Source of the DNA: Chloropicon primus
Lineage: Eukaryota > Chlorophyta > Chloropicophyceae > Chloropicales > Chloropicaceae
Length of the DNA stretch: 64,000 nucleotides
Direction of reading: 5' to 3'
Assembly: GCA_023205875.1 (NCBI GenBank)
Contig: CP060767.1
Span: 124,001 to 188,000 of the forward strand
Shown here: positions 32,341 to 41,600 of the stretch, one piece after another
Layout of the letters: every line of letters starts with the position of its first letter
How positions within the stretch are numbered: position 1 is the stretch's first letter
Program-made: the position numbers and the translations under genes
Notes under the pieces: generated by a model
Seen by the model: the letters and a program-made list of their open reading frames with translations, nothing else
Told to the model about the DNA's origin: nothing
The model's database searches: none

Positions 32341-33486
32341 ATGCCCAAGGGGGTGTTCATTGACAAGCGCCGCAAGAAGAAGCCGTACGGAGTGCGTATC
32401 GGTCGCCCCAAGGAATACTTCGCCACCGTGGCGGAGGCCGTCGCCGCCCTCGAGGCGTACCGCGCGGGCAAACTCAAGAAGAGGGAGACCGACCGAGCCG
32501 CGCTCGCGGTGAAGCGCGCCCGCAACCTGGCGATCTACGGCCGGAACTCCGCCACGGAGCGCGAAGTGGCGCTCGCCCTCGTCGCCAGATGGGAGGCGAC
32601 CATCCCCGGGAGAACGGCGCTCGTGCTAAACGACGGCACGAAAGCCGACGTGCTCCTCCGCCTGAGCGAGGAGGACGCGTGGCTGCCGGTGCAGCTCAAG
32701 ACGACGGGGGGCGCCAAGAAGGGTGAACCGAATACGTGGTACTTCCACAACGTCACCGGCTACTCGGGGATGTGTGTGGTGTGCTGGCGGTGCGACGTCG
32801 GCGATGCGTGGGTGTACAACGGCAACGCGCTGAACGAGCGCGGCAAGCTGGACCTGAGCGTCACCCCCCTCCGCAAGAACTGTGAGCTCGCGCTCGCGCG
32901 TGGCCTCAACCTCGCCGCGCTCGTGCAATGGCTGAGCGAGCAGGCCCAGGCCCAGGCCCAGGCCCATCTGTGTCGGTGGACGACCGTCACCGAGCACGCC
33001 GCGCGGCACGACTTCGCGTCCGCGGCCCAAGCGCTCGAGATGCGCGGCATCGACGCGTTCAAGGCGAGCTTCCCAAAGCACCGCTACGCCTTCCCCGAGG
33101 GACAGAACACCCAAGTCGACCTGCTGAAGGATGCGACGACGCGCCAGCAGTTCAAGACGGCGCGCGCGGCGTCTAACGGCGTCGCCGGGTTTATGTGCAA
33201 CCTGTACACCTACGCCGGGCGTGACGAGGCGGGCAAGGAGCTGAAAGATCCTTACCCGGCAGGGGCGTTCGACGAGCTAGTGGCGGTGGCGTGGGTGGAA
33301 GGCAAAGCATACTTTTGGATCATCCCCGCGGCAAAGCTGGAGGCGAATGGGTACCTGCGATCGGAGTCGCAGCCTGGGAAGACGAGCCTGCACCTGCACG
33401 CGTCGCAGATTGGCGTGCAGCCGAACCCGCACGCGCGTAAGGAGGTAGACCCGTGGACCCGCATGTACTTCCATTCCGCAGCTTAG
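32341..33486 (+). CDS. AP2-like plus PD-(D/E)XK nuclease-like protein, possible selfish or giant-virus-type gene
   Basis: A single exon gives 381 residues and looks whole. Residues 1-46 (KGVFIDKRRKKKPYGVRIG, then EYFATVAEAVAALEAYRAG) resemble AP2/HNH-associated DNA-binding modules. Residues about 75-170 carry a PD-(D/E)XK pattern: E at REVALALVARWE, D in KADVLLR, and QLK in LPVQLKTTGG. This is typical of the group-I-intron endonuclease-like family common in large algal viruses and mobile introns. The remaining part has no match that I recognise. A QAQAQAQA run is coded by GCCCAG repeats. Codons are strongly G/C-ending and the gene is visibly G+C-richer than its neighbours. No terminal repeats or capsid-type genes are seen nearby, so it is a lone ORF rather than an element. 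Confidence 0.55.
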   Translation: MPKGVFIDKRRKKKPYGVRIGRPKEYFATVAEAVAALEAYRAGKLKKRETDRAALAVKRARNLAIYGRNSATEREVALALVARWEATIPGRTALVLNDGTKADVLLRLSEEDAWLPVQLKTTGGAKKGEPNTWYFHNVTGYSGMCVVCWRCDVGDAWVYNGNALNERGKLDLSVTPLRKNCELALARGLNLAALVQWLSEQAQAQAQAHLCRWTTVTEHAARHDFASAAQALEMRGIDAFKASFPKHRYAFPEGQNTQVDLLKDATTRQQFKTARAASNGVAGFMCNLYTYAGRDEAGKELKDPYPAGAFDELVAVAWVEGKAYFWIIPAAKLEANGYLRSESQPGKTSLHLHASQIGVQPNPHARKEVDPWTRMYFHSAA

Positions 33487-33807
33487 CTTTCATCATGCTT
33501 TTTTTTTCTCGTCTTCTTCATCTTCTCCTCGAGCAACAAGACAACCTCCTGGTTTTGTTCTCTTGTCCACCTGATCCTGCCTCCTTGCATGAAGAGCGGA
33601 AACAACACGTTCCATAAGCCGGTAAAAAGAAGAAGAAGTGGATAGGTAGGTAGGTAGGCATAAACCACCACACATTACCACTCCTCTCCCCAACCATCAT
33701 GCCCCCTCCCTCCTCATCCATCATGCCTCCTCCTCATCCATCATGATTGAGCGCCAGGTGGATTCCGATTTTCACTTTTTGGATAGAGTCGCTCTCGCCT
33801 CTCCGCG
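33487..33807. other. Intergenic before Z-ISO
   Basis: Contains a TAGGTAGGTAGGTAGG run at 33643 and CATCATGCC(T/C)CCTCCTCATC repeats near 33697-33745. No shared promoter element. Nothing else recognised. Confidence 0.4.
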
Positions 33808-35080
33808 ATGAGGGTTAGCAGGACAACCTTGAGGCCTCGAGGGGTGAAGCAGAGCGCGCGAGCGAGCGCATCCTCCTCCTCCTCCTCCTCCTCCTCCTCC
33901 CCCTCGGCTCCTCCTCCCCTCCACCGCGTCGAGCGGAGGAAAGGCTTGCGACTGCAAGCGACGGAAAGAGCTGGTGATGGCGTTGTTGATGCTGATGGCA
34001 CCAGGACGAGGAGGGGTACCTCGCTCGAGGTGAGCGGGGGGGAAGAATCGGCGATGTTCGAATGGAGTGAGGAGAGTCCGCGGAGCTGGTTCGCGTTCTT
34101 CTCGCTCCTCGCGGTGGTCTTCGCCGGCCTCTACGTGGCTTGGATAGATCCGGACTCTGGTATGGGGACGCCTTTCGTGGATGCAGTGGAGAGCATCTCA
34201 AGCAATCACGAGGTGAGTCGTCTCGGGTTCTCGGTATTGTTCGACATGGGACTGACGATGCTTTACTTGGCTCCTCTCATGTCCTCCCAGCTTGTGATGA
34301 TGATCTTGCTCGTGATCTTTGGAGTGGCACACAGCGGCCTCGCTGCGCTGAGGCCTGCGGGAGAGAAGCTGGTTGGGGAGCGGGCCTACAGGGTGGGGTT
34401 TGCCCTCGTCAGTCTACCTCTGGCCTTGACGACGGTGATGTACTTCATAAATCATCGGTACTCCGGGATTCCGTTGTACGACCTGAGGGACGTTCCTGGC
34501 GTCCACGAGACGGTCTGGTTGCTTTCGTTCGCCTCCTTCTTCTTCCTTTATCCATCCACCTTTAACATTCTTGAAGTGGCCGCGGTGGACGTGCCCAAGG
34601 TTCACTTGTGGGAGACCGGCGTCATTCGAATCACGAGGCACCCTCAGGTAGGATGATCCCGCATTGCGCGAGGACTCTTCGTCCGCGCCGCTTTCGCTCC
34701 AGGCACTGATGAACGTTTTTTTGCTCCTCTCTAACGTTTCGCAGATGGTGGGGCAGGTTTTATGGTCTCTGGCGCATTGCCTCTGGATGGGGAACTCGTT
34801 TGCGTGGGTCACCTCGTTTGGACTGTGCGCCTACCACCTGTTTGGCTGCTGGCACGGAGACCGGAGACTCCAAAGCAAGTTCGGGGAGGACTTTGAAGAA
34901 TTGGAGAAGAGGACAAGCGTTTGGCCATTCGTTGCGATTCTGCAGGGGAGGCAGAAGCTCCCCCCGGACTACTGGAGGGAGTGGATGAGAGTCCCTTACG
35001 CTGCCGTTACGATCTTCACCCTCGGGGCCTACGTGTGCCACCCTTTGATGCAAAGATTCTCGTACTGGCTGGATTGGTGA
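33808..35080 (+). CDS. Z-ISO: 15-cis-zeta-carotene isomerase (NnrU family), plastid
   Basis: Z-ISO converts 9,15,9'-tri-cis- to 9,9'-di-cis-zeta-carotene in carotenoid synthesis, using haem b in plastid membranes. Motifs match plant Z-ISO: IFGVAHSGLAALRP, GERAYRVGFALVSLPLA, FINHRYSG, STFNILEVAAVDVPK, LWETGVIRITRHPQ, MVGQVLWSLAHCLW and HLFGCWHGDRRL. Exons are 33808-34212, 34291-34647 and 34745-35080, giving 365 residues. The first intron (34213-34290, gag|gtgagt..cccag) is 78 bases, a multiple of three without stops, so it hides as coding. Plant proteins show that its 26 codons are absent between SNHE and LVMM. The serine-run N terminus (TCC)n is transit-peptide-like. It converges on KIN17 with 51 bases between. 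Confidence 0.93.
34213..34290 (+). other. Stop-free 78-nt intron in Z-ISO
   Basis: GTGAGT donor and CCTCCCAG acceptor. The length is 3n and the frame stays open, so simple ORF calling reads through it. Removing it restores the HE-(V/L)VM junction of plant Z-ISO. Confidence 0.8.
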
Positions 35081-35131
35081 AAGGGAAAGGAAGCGTTGTA
35101 AAGTATCAATAATGTACAACAAAAATGACGA

Positions 35132-36043
35132 TCACTTGGAGACTTTGGACACGTCATCGTACTCGACCCAGAGCCTCCGCCGCCCCGCGGCCTCGATCTC
35201 GATCTCAGCCTGGAACTTCTTGGTGTTCACTCCAAGAAGCTTGGCCTTGGCGCCCTTGTGCTCTCCGCTCAGGACGAGCACCCGCCCGCCCTCCTTCGGG
35301 ATGACCGTCTCCAGCTGCTCCTGATCCACCTGGATCAAAGCACCGGTCTTGAGGTGTTCCACCTCACCGATGTGCCTGCCGCCCTGCTCCAGAACTTTCT
35401 TCACCGAGGCCTTCTCCTTGTAAAAGCCGGAGCTCTTCAGTTCCTTGGACATGATTTTGACCACAATCCCCTTGGCCAGCCAGCACCGCTTGGAGAGACA
35501 GTGAGAAGCAGAGCTCGAAGCCTGTCCCAGACCCTTCTTCTTTTTCGAGGCCTCTTGCTCCGCCATGATCTCGTCCAGGGCAGTCTTCTTCCTCCCCTGC
35601 TGGTGGCTTCCCATTCCCTGCGGGGACTCCTCGTCCTCCTCTGCGAGCAAGTTCTTGGCGCGCTGAGCTTGGGCGAGAGACGAGCCAGCAGGTTGACCCC
35701 CGGGCGCTGCGGCTTTCAAGTCGAATCCCAGAGGAGCATCCATTTCCCCCCTATTGAGTTCCGTGACTTGCTGGTCGTCCTCCGGTGATTGCGCTAACTT
35801 TTGTGCCCGGGCCACCTGAGCCTTGAGCGCCTTGGCGTGCCGAATCTCATCCGCCTCCTCGGCTCTCTTCCTCTTTTCCTTCAGCGCTCCCTGGAGTTTT
35901 TCTTGGTCACCCTTCTCCAGCAGAGTCAAGAAGAAGCCCTTATCCGTTTCTTCCACCTTGCACTTGCCCGTCTTGCCCAAGTACATCACAAAAGCTGTGA
36001 GCGACACCCACTGGAGAACGGCGAGCAACAACAAGGAAGAAAG

Positions 36044-36074
<31 letters not shown>

Positions 36075-36560
36075 GTGGCTTTGCTCGGATTCGACTCACC
36101 TTGGTCGAGTTCATGTGAACGTGGTGCCTGTCCGCGATGAACTCATTGTATAGCATGCTGGCTTGCATCCTTGTGTGCCTGTGTGCAGTTCTGAAGTGTT
36201 GCAGGAACGTCGTTTCGAACTGGCGTGAGTACTCGCCGATAATTTTCTCGGAGTTCTGTCCGAAGAGTGCCATCTGCCTCATGTGAGAGTCGCTCTTCAG
36301 GTGACACTGGAAGCCATTCTCATCCCTGCACTGCTTGTTGCACTGCACACACGCACACACACACACACACACACACAAGCGCAGAGAGAACGAACGAAGT
36401 GAAGTGAAGGTTGGTGTCAGTCGGTCGTTGAAAAGCAGAGCATCGAATGCCATCTCATCCCACTCACCATCTGGCAATACCATCGAAGTTTCTGAAGCCC
36501 TTTCGCCTTTATCTTGTTCGCTATCGCCTTGGGCGTCATGAAACCTGCTTTGGGCGACAT
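35132..36560 (-). CDS. KIN17: KIN17-like DNA/RNA-binding protein
   Basis: Exons 36560-36468, 36342-36100 and 36010-35132 (ATG|gtgagt, AAG|gtgagt; acceptors tgtgcag and ctccag) give 404 residues, human KIN17 being 393. Order: conserved start KAGFMTPKAIANKIKAKGLQ, a C2H2 zinc finger (YCQMCNKQC..CHLKSDSH) interrupted by intron 1, then the winged-helix Kin17_mid domain (YNEFIADRHHVHMNSTKW). A charged coiled-coil and disordered region follows, and tandem KOW/SH3-like domains (IVVKIMSKEL..., ETVIPKEGGRVLVLSGEHKG). KIN17 acts in replication, UV response and pre-mRNA binding. The 5' intron has a (CA)n tract. The shared promoter element is 50 bases upstream of the ATG. It is divergent with the EEP gene. 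Confidence 0.93.
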
Positions 36561-36608
36561 GATGAGAACCAACTACAAGTGACTCGTAATTCGTCTCCCT
36601 CGGGCCAC

Positions 36609-36668
36609 GAACCGCGTCAAAACCTTCGACCGAGGGCTCTTTCGAAAGAGAAAGACACGAAGATTCCG
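36609..36668 (-). promoter_or_regulatory. Shared bipartite promoter element (KIN17)
   Basis: Minus strand: GTGTCTTTCTCTTTCGAAAG, then AGCCCTCGGTCGAAGG and TTTTGACGCGG. It lies 50-108 bases upstream of the ATG. Confidence 0.62.
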
Positions 36669-37075
36669 ATTGTGTTCCTACCCCCTGTTATGCGTCCCTC
36701 TACCGCCTCCCCTTGCGCTCGTTCTCCCCCTCCCTCCCCCCTCCCTCTGTCGATCCCCAAACCTCTTCCGTGTCCTCAAATCCTCACCACTGGGTCAAAT
36801 CTTTCCAACAAGGTACCGAACGAAAGATCTCGAGACGTAGCTTCCCGTCGTAACGCTTTCCGTCCCTCCCGGAGCCGTTACGTTGCCTTAATCCTTCGCC
36901 GAACCTCCTGAACCGCCTCCCTCTCCCGCAGGAGCCTCTCCAGTGTTCTGTTCTGGAGAGAAGGGAGGAGTGATCCAGTTCCGAGGGATCCAGTGGAAGC
37001 GAGCGGCGGTTTTCGTACGGAAGAGATCGCGAGGGAGAAGACAGGAAGAGGTCGGAGGGAGGAGATCACGTTAGA

Positions 37076-37130
37076 GTATCTCACGATCTTTCGTTTGAGC
37101 CCTCGGTTGCCATTTTTGGCGCGTCACAAG
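37076..37130 (+). promoter_or_regulatory. Shared bipartite promoter element (EEP gene)
   Basis: GTATCTCACGATCTTTCG, then GAGCCCTCGGTTGCC and ATTTTTGGCGCG. It lies 60-115 bases upstream of the ATG. Confidence 0.62.
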
Positions 37131-37190
37131 GCTCGAAGCTTTGGGACGAAGGTGTGGAGCGAGAGTGTTTCGAGGTTGGAGAGGAGGAGC

Positions 37191-38225
37191 ATGTTGGGAA
37201 GGCTGAGCCCCTTGGGAAGCGGGAGCGGAGGGGAGAAGGTGCACGTGGTGTCGTACAACGTTCTCTCGTCATCGCTTAGCTCCCCATCTCACTTCCGGGC
37301 GTGCGAACCGAAGCACTTGAGTCAGGAGCAGAGGTATGCCAAGCTGACAGCCAAGCTGGAGCAGCAAGTGAAGAGGAAGGCGGTGATCTGTCTGCAGGAA
37401 GTGAGCACGGCATGGGCCGGGCAGTTGCACAGTTTTTTTCAGAACGAGGACTACTACCTGATATCGAGTCATTACACCAAGGGGTGGCAGGGGTACATGG
37501 GCAGCGCTATCGCGTTCCCGACCAAGGCGTACGCGGCCGAGGAGGTGGAGATAGTGAGGGTTGCGGACACCAAGGCCTGGCCGAGACGTGCCAAGCCCAC
37601 GTTGTTTGACAAGGTGTCGACCACAGTGCAGTCCCTTCTGTTCGGGCCGAAGAAGGAGCAGGATCACTTCGAGTTGGCCAGGAACCGCATGAACACGATG
37701 GTCCTGGTGAAGCTGAGGAGCAGAGGCGGGGGGAACTCGTTTTGCGTGGGAACGTACCACATGCCTTGCATGTTCTGGGCACCAAAGGTGATGGTCATTC
37801 ACTCCGCGCTGGCGTGCCAGAAGGTCCAAGACTTCGCCAAGGACGACCACTGCATCCTTTTGGGCGACTTTAACTTCAAGCCCACGGACAGCTGTTACGA
37901 GTTGTGCACCAAGGGGAGCTTGAGCGAGGACGACGAGTTTTATCCGGAGGCCACGCACCCGGAGGAGTCCTGGAAGCCGGAGATGGAGTACGGGTTCGAG
38001 AGCGCTTATTTCAGGCACAACGGCGAGGAGCCCAACTTCACGAACTACGCCAAGATAAGGGACGATCCCGTCTTCATCGATACCTTGGATTACGTCTTTT
38101 ACAGTCCAAGCTTGAAGGTGGTGGACGTGCTCGATCTCCCCCACAGGGACGACGTCAAGGGCCCCCTCCCGAACGCGGAGGAACCCAGCGACCACATCAT
38201 GATTGGGGCGACCTTTGAATTATAA
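37191..38225 (+). CDS. Endonuclease/exonuclease/phosphatase (EEP)-family protein, CCR4/nocturnin-like
   Basis: A single exon gives 344 residues. EEP catalytic motifs in order are SYNVLSSS, ICLQEVS (metal-binding Glu), NRMNTMVLVK, GTYHMPC, LLGDFNFKPTDS (Asp/Asn pair), TLDYVFYS and a final EPSDHIM. This is the DNase I-like fold with Mg2+-dependent phosphodiester hydrolysis. The family includes deadenylases (CCR4, nocturnin, angel) and sphingomyelinases. The LQEV and LDYVFYS motifs favour the CCR4-like branch, but no leucine-rich repeats precede them. The N terminus lacks a clear targeting signal. The ATG at 37191 follows the promoter element by 60 bases. An upstream in-frame ATG at 36993 would run through the element and is therefore unlikely. 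Confidence 0.85.
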   Translation: MLGRLSPLGSGSGGEKVHVVSYNVLSSSLSSPSHFRACEPKHLSQEQRYAKLTAKLEQQVKRKAVICLQEVSTAWAGQLHSFFQNEDYYLISSHYTKGWQGYMGSAIAFPTKAYAAEEVEIVRVADTKAWPRRAKPTLFDKVSTTVQSLLFGPKKEQDHFELARNRMNTMVLVKLRSRGGGNSFCVGTYHMPCMFWAPKVMVIHSALACQKVQDFAKDDHCILLGDFNFKPTDSCYELCTKGSLSEDDEFYPEATHPEESWKPEMEYGFESAYFRHNGEEPNFTNYAKIRDDPVFIDTLDYVFYSPSLKVVDVLDLPHRDDVKGPLPNAEEPSDHIMIGATFEL

Positions 38226-38671
38226 TCCACCTCTCCTCCTGTTCGTACAACAACACTTCAACACACGTCGAAAGCCTGCTAGGGCTATCCTCAACCCCTT
38301 CCCTGTCCTTGTCCCCAGCAAGGGAGGGCTCATCGGAAAGGGGAAGAGGCGGAGGAAGACGAGGCAGCAGTTCCACCTGCAAGTGCTGGCACCCTCCTCC
38401 TCCTCCTCCTCCTCCTCCTCATCATCATCATCATCATCATCATCACTCCCCTCCTCGATCCAACCCCTCTGCTGCTCAATCGAAAAGAGGAAAGAGGCGG
38501 AAGACAAGGCAAGGAGGCAGTGGTTCTTGTTGGGAGGCAGAGACAAGAGAGGGGCGGAGCTCGTGAAGGGGGACCACCGCATCGATCGAAAGATCTTTTC
38601 AAGACCTTTCCATCGACACCCTTCATCACCTGTTTGGTTTGGTTGTCCTTGAAGGCATTGAACCAAAAAGG
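38226..38671. other. Intergenic before the molybdoenzyme gene
   Basis: Holds (TCC)n(TCA)n at 38395-38446, and a weak promoter-like patch GATCGAAAGATCTTTTC followed by GACCTTTCCATCGACACC at 38583-38620. No gene. Confidence 0.45.
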
Positions 38672-41600
38672 ATGAGGAGGTCGTTCCTCGGTACCTTGTG
38701 TTGCTGCGGTGTTGCTCAGGTGGAGAAGGATGACGGGCCGTCGGTTACTCCGCCGTCGTCGTCCAACATCCCAAAGGTGGCTCTGGGCTTTCCCGAAGGA
38801 AGGGACGTCCCAGTTCTGCAGTTAAACGTAAATGGCGAGACCTACCTCGTCGAGGATCCTGACCCAGAGATGCTGCTGGTGGATTGGTTGAGGGGCATGG
38901 GATTGACGGGGACCAAGAAGAGTTGCGGAGAGGGAGGATGCGGAGCTTGCACCGTGATGCTGCAAAGGTCGTTGGACGGGGAGTGGACGAAGGGCAAGCC
39001 GATTAACTCGTGTTTGTGTCCATTGGTGTCCCTCGACGGGGCGAGGGTAACGACGATAGAGGGCGTTGGAAGCAAAGAGAAGGGGTTTCACCCGATACAG
39101 AAGAAGCTCGCGGAGTGCAATGGATCCCAGTGTGGATTCTGCTCTCCAGGATTTGTGATGAACATGTACTCGTTGCTCCAGGAGAACTCTGCGCCGACGC
39201 CGGAAGACATTGAGAATAGGTTCGAAGGAAATATTTGCAGGTGCACGGGGTACAGGCCGATCTTGGACGCCTTCCACTCGATTGGTGGTGACATCGAGGA
39301 CATTGCCAACGGATCCTGCAAGGCCAACTGCGGCTGCTCTACCGATTGCAGAGCGTGCGAGAAACAGAAACCAGCCAAGGCGGCGGCAGCGAGAACGGAG
39401 AAGGAGAAGAAGGGATTGACGTTTTACAGAAACTCCGATGGGACGAAGTGGACGCAGCCGACCTCCCTCAGCCAGCTTTGCGATCTGATGACCTCCTCCC
39501 CGGATTTCGTGCTCGTGGCCTCTAACACGGGCCTCAAGGGCGTGGAAAAGTACTATTCTGGCGCGGCATGGGGAAAGCCGACAGAAAAGCCGTCGCTTCT
39601 GATAAACATCTCCAAAGTGCAAGAGCTCAGCTTCGTGCAGGAGAACTCCAATGGCGTGGAGCTCGGCGCTTTGACGACCTTGAGCGAAGCGATAGAGTCC
39701 CTCCAGGAGATGGGTGGCAAGGGGGCGACTCTGAGCGATCACATCAAGAAAGTTGCGTCGCACCAGGTGAGGTCGGTCGCCACGGTCGGTGGTAACCTTA
39801 GCCTGCATTGGAAGCACAACGCTTTCCCATCCGATTTGGTCCTCATTCTCGCGGGTGCCGGTGCGTCAGTGAGTCTGGTGGACCCGAAGACAAACAAAGT
39901 GTCGTGGGTCGCCATCGAGCGGGTGGAATCGATCAACGGGCTCGTCCTAAGGTCAGTCTTGATTCCATCTGACGATCCCGGTGACACTGTCTCCTTTAAG
40001 ACCTTCAGGATCAGCAAACGCCACCAGAACGCCCACGCGATCGTGAACGCCGCCTTCCAGCTCAAGATGGATGACTCCAAGACCATCAAAGACGCCAGGA
40101 TTTTTTACGGAGGTGTAGGGAAGGAGGGGCTGCATTCGGCGCCTCAGACTGAGACCCTGCTCACGCTTAAGAGGCTGAATGACAACGGCCTTCTCCAGCA
40201 AGCGCTTCAGAGTTTGAAGTCTGAAGTTGTGCCGAATGCCAGTGACAGGCAAAAGAAGTACAAGGAGAATTTGGTTTTATCGTTCTTCTACAAGTTCTTC
40301 TTGGGGGTCAAGGACTTCCAGAGGCCGGTCTCTCAGGGAACTGCAGACTTCGAGGGAGCAGAGAACAAGGATGAATTCCCGATCTCCTCCCCGATCCCAA
40401 AGCGCGCCGCGCTAACCAATACTTCTGGGGAGACGTTGTACGTAGACGATCTTCCCTCGTTCGAGTCGGCCCTGCACTGCTCCTTTGTTTTGTCCCAAGT
40501 CGGCTGCTGCGAGTCGTTCGAAATGGACTACTCCCAAGCCGTGACAATGCCCGGTGTCTCAAAGATCATCGACGCTTCGCTCCTTTCGGCAGTGCAGAAT
40601 TCTGTCAGCCCGAGCGGCGAGCCGCTTTTTGCTTTGCCCAAAGCTGGCATCGCTTACGCGGGCCAGAGATTGGCCTTGGTTGTGGCTGACTCTGAACTTC
40701 ACGCTGAGTCCGCGGCCAACGCAATCAAAGTGACCTATAACAGTCCCTCAAACCCGATTCTGACCATAGAGGATGCAATTCAGAAGAAGTCCTTCTATAA
40801 CTCAAAACCGGAGACCTTTGGCAAGGGAGATGCGTCCGCGGCAATGAAAGCCTCTGACGTCAAGCTGAGTGGAACAGCTTCGTGCGGGCACCAGCACCAT
40901 TTTTACATGGAGGTGCAGACCGCGGCGGCCACGGTGTCATCGGATGGCGTAAAAGTCTGTGTCTCAACGCAAGGCCCAGGATTGATCAGCGACGCGGTCT
41001 CCTCTGCTCTTGGTTTAGCGAAAAGTCAGGTCGAGGTGGTCCAGGGATATGCGGGAGGCGCATACGGCGGCAAGAGCTCCAAATCGATTCCCTGCGCCCT
41101 CGCCGCAAGTCTTGCCTCTCACTTCACTATGAAACCATGCAAAATCAGGTTGGAGCTGAACAAAAACCTGCTCTCGCTGGGGTCCAGGAGGCCTCATCGG
41201 TTTGATTACGAGGTTGGCTGCACAAAGGACGGCAAGATCAATGCCATATCCGGCACGGTCTACTACCAGCAAGGCGCATATCTTGATTTTGGAGATCTCG
41301 GTGGCCTCGACGTGCTGCAGATGAGCATTGATGGGGCGTATAATATTGAGAATTGGAGTTTGTGTGGGTACGAGTGCAAAACGAATACGCCGGGAAACAC
41401 GTTCTGCAGAGGGCCTGTGTTTTTACCTGGCACGTTCCTCATTGAGAGCGTTCTGGACCACGTGGCCTTCACCGTGGGCGCCGATGCGGAGACTGTCAAG
41501 GCCTTGAACTTGTACAACCAAGGCGACGTGTCCTTGGCAGGCCAGAAGCTCGTGGATTGCCACGTCAGGGACACGTTTGATCTGTGCCTCTCGAAAAGCG

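Larger units (their letters stand above)
36561..37190. other. Divergent promoter region KIN17 / EEP phosphodiesterase
   Basis: Carries a minus-oriented element for KIN17 and a plus-oriented one for the EEP gene. Between them at 36849 and 36884 lies an inverted pair CGTAACG/CGTTACG around CCGTCCCTCCCGGAG. No gene. Confidence 0.5.

Noticed and set aside
31989-32525. Minus-strand frame beside the SANT-like exon
   Set aside because: No domain, overlaps the nuclease-like ORF, and no start context or promoter element.
36993-37190. N-terminal extension of the EEP protein from an earlier ATG
   Set aside because: It would place the shared promoter element inside the coding region.
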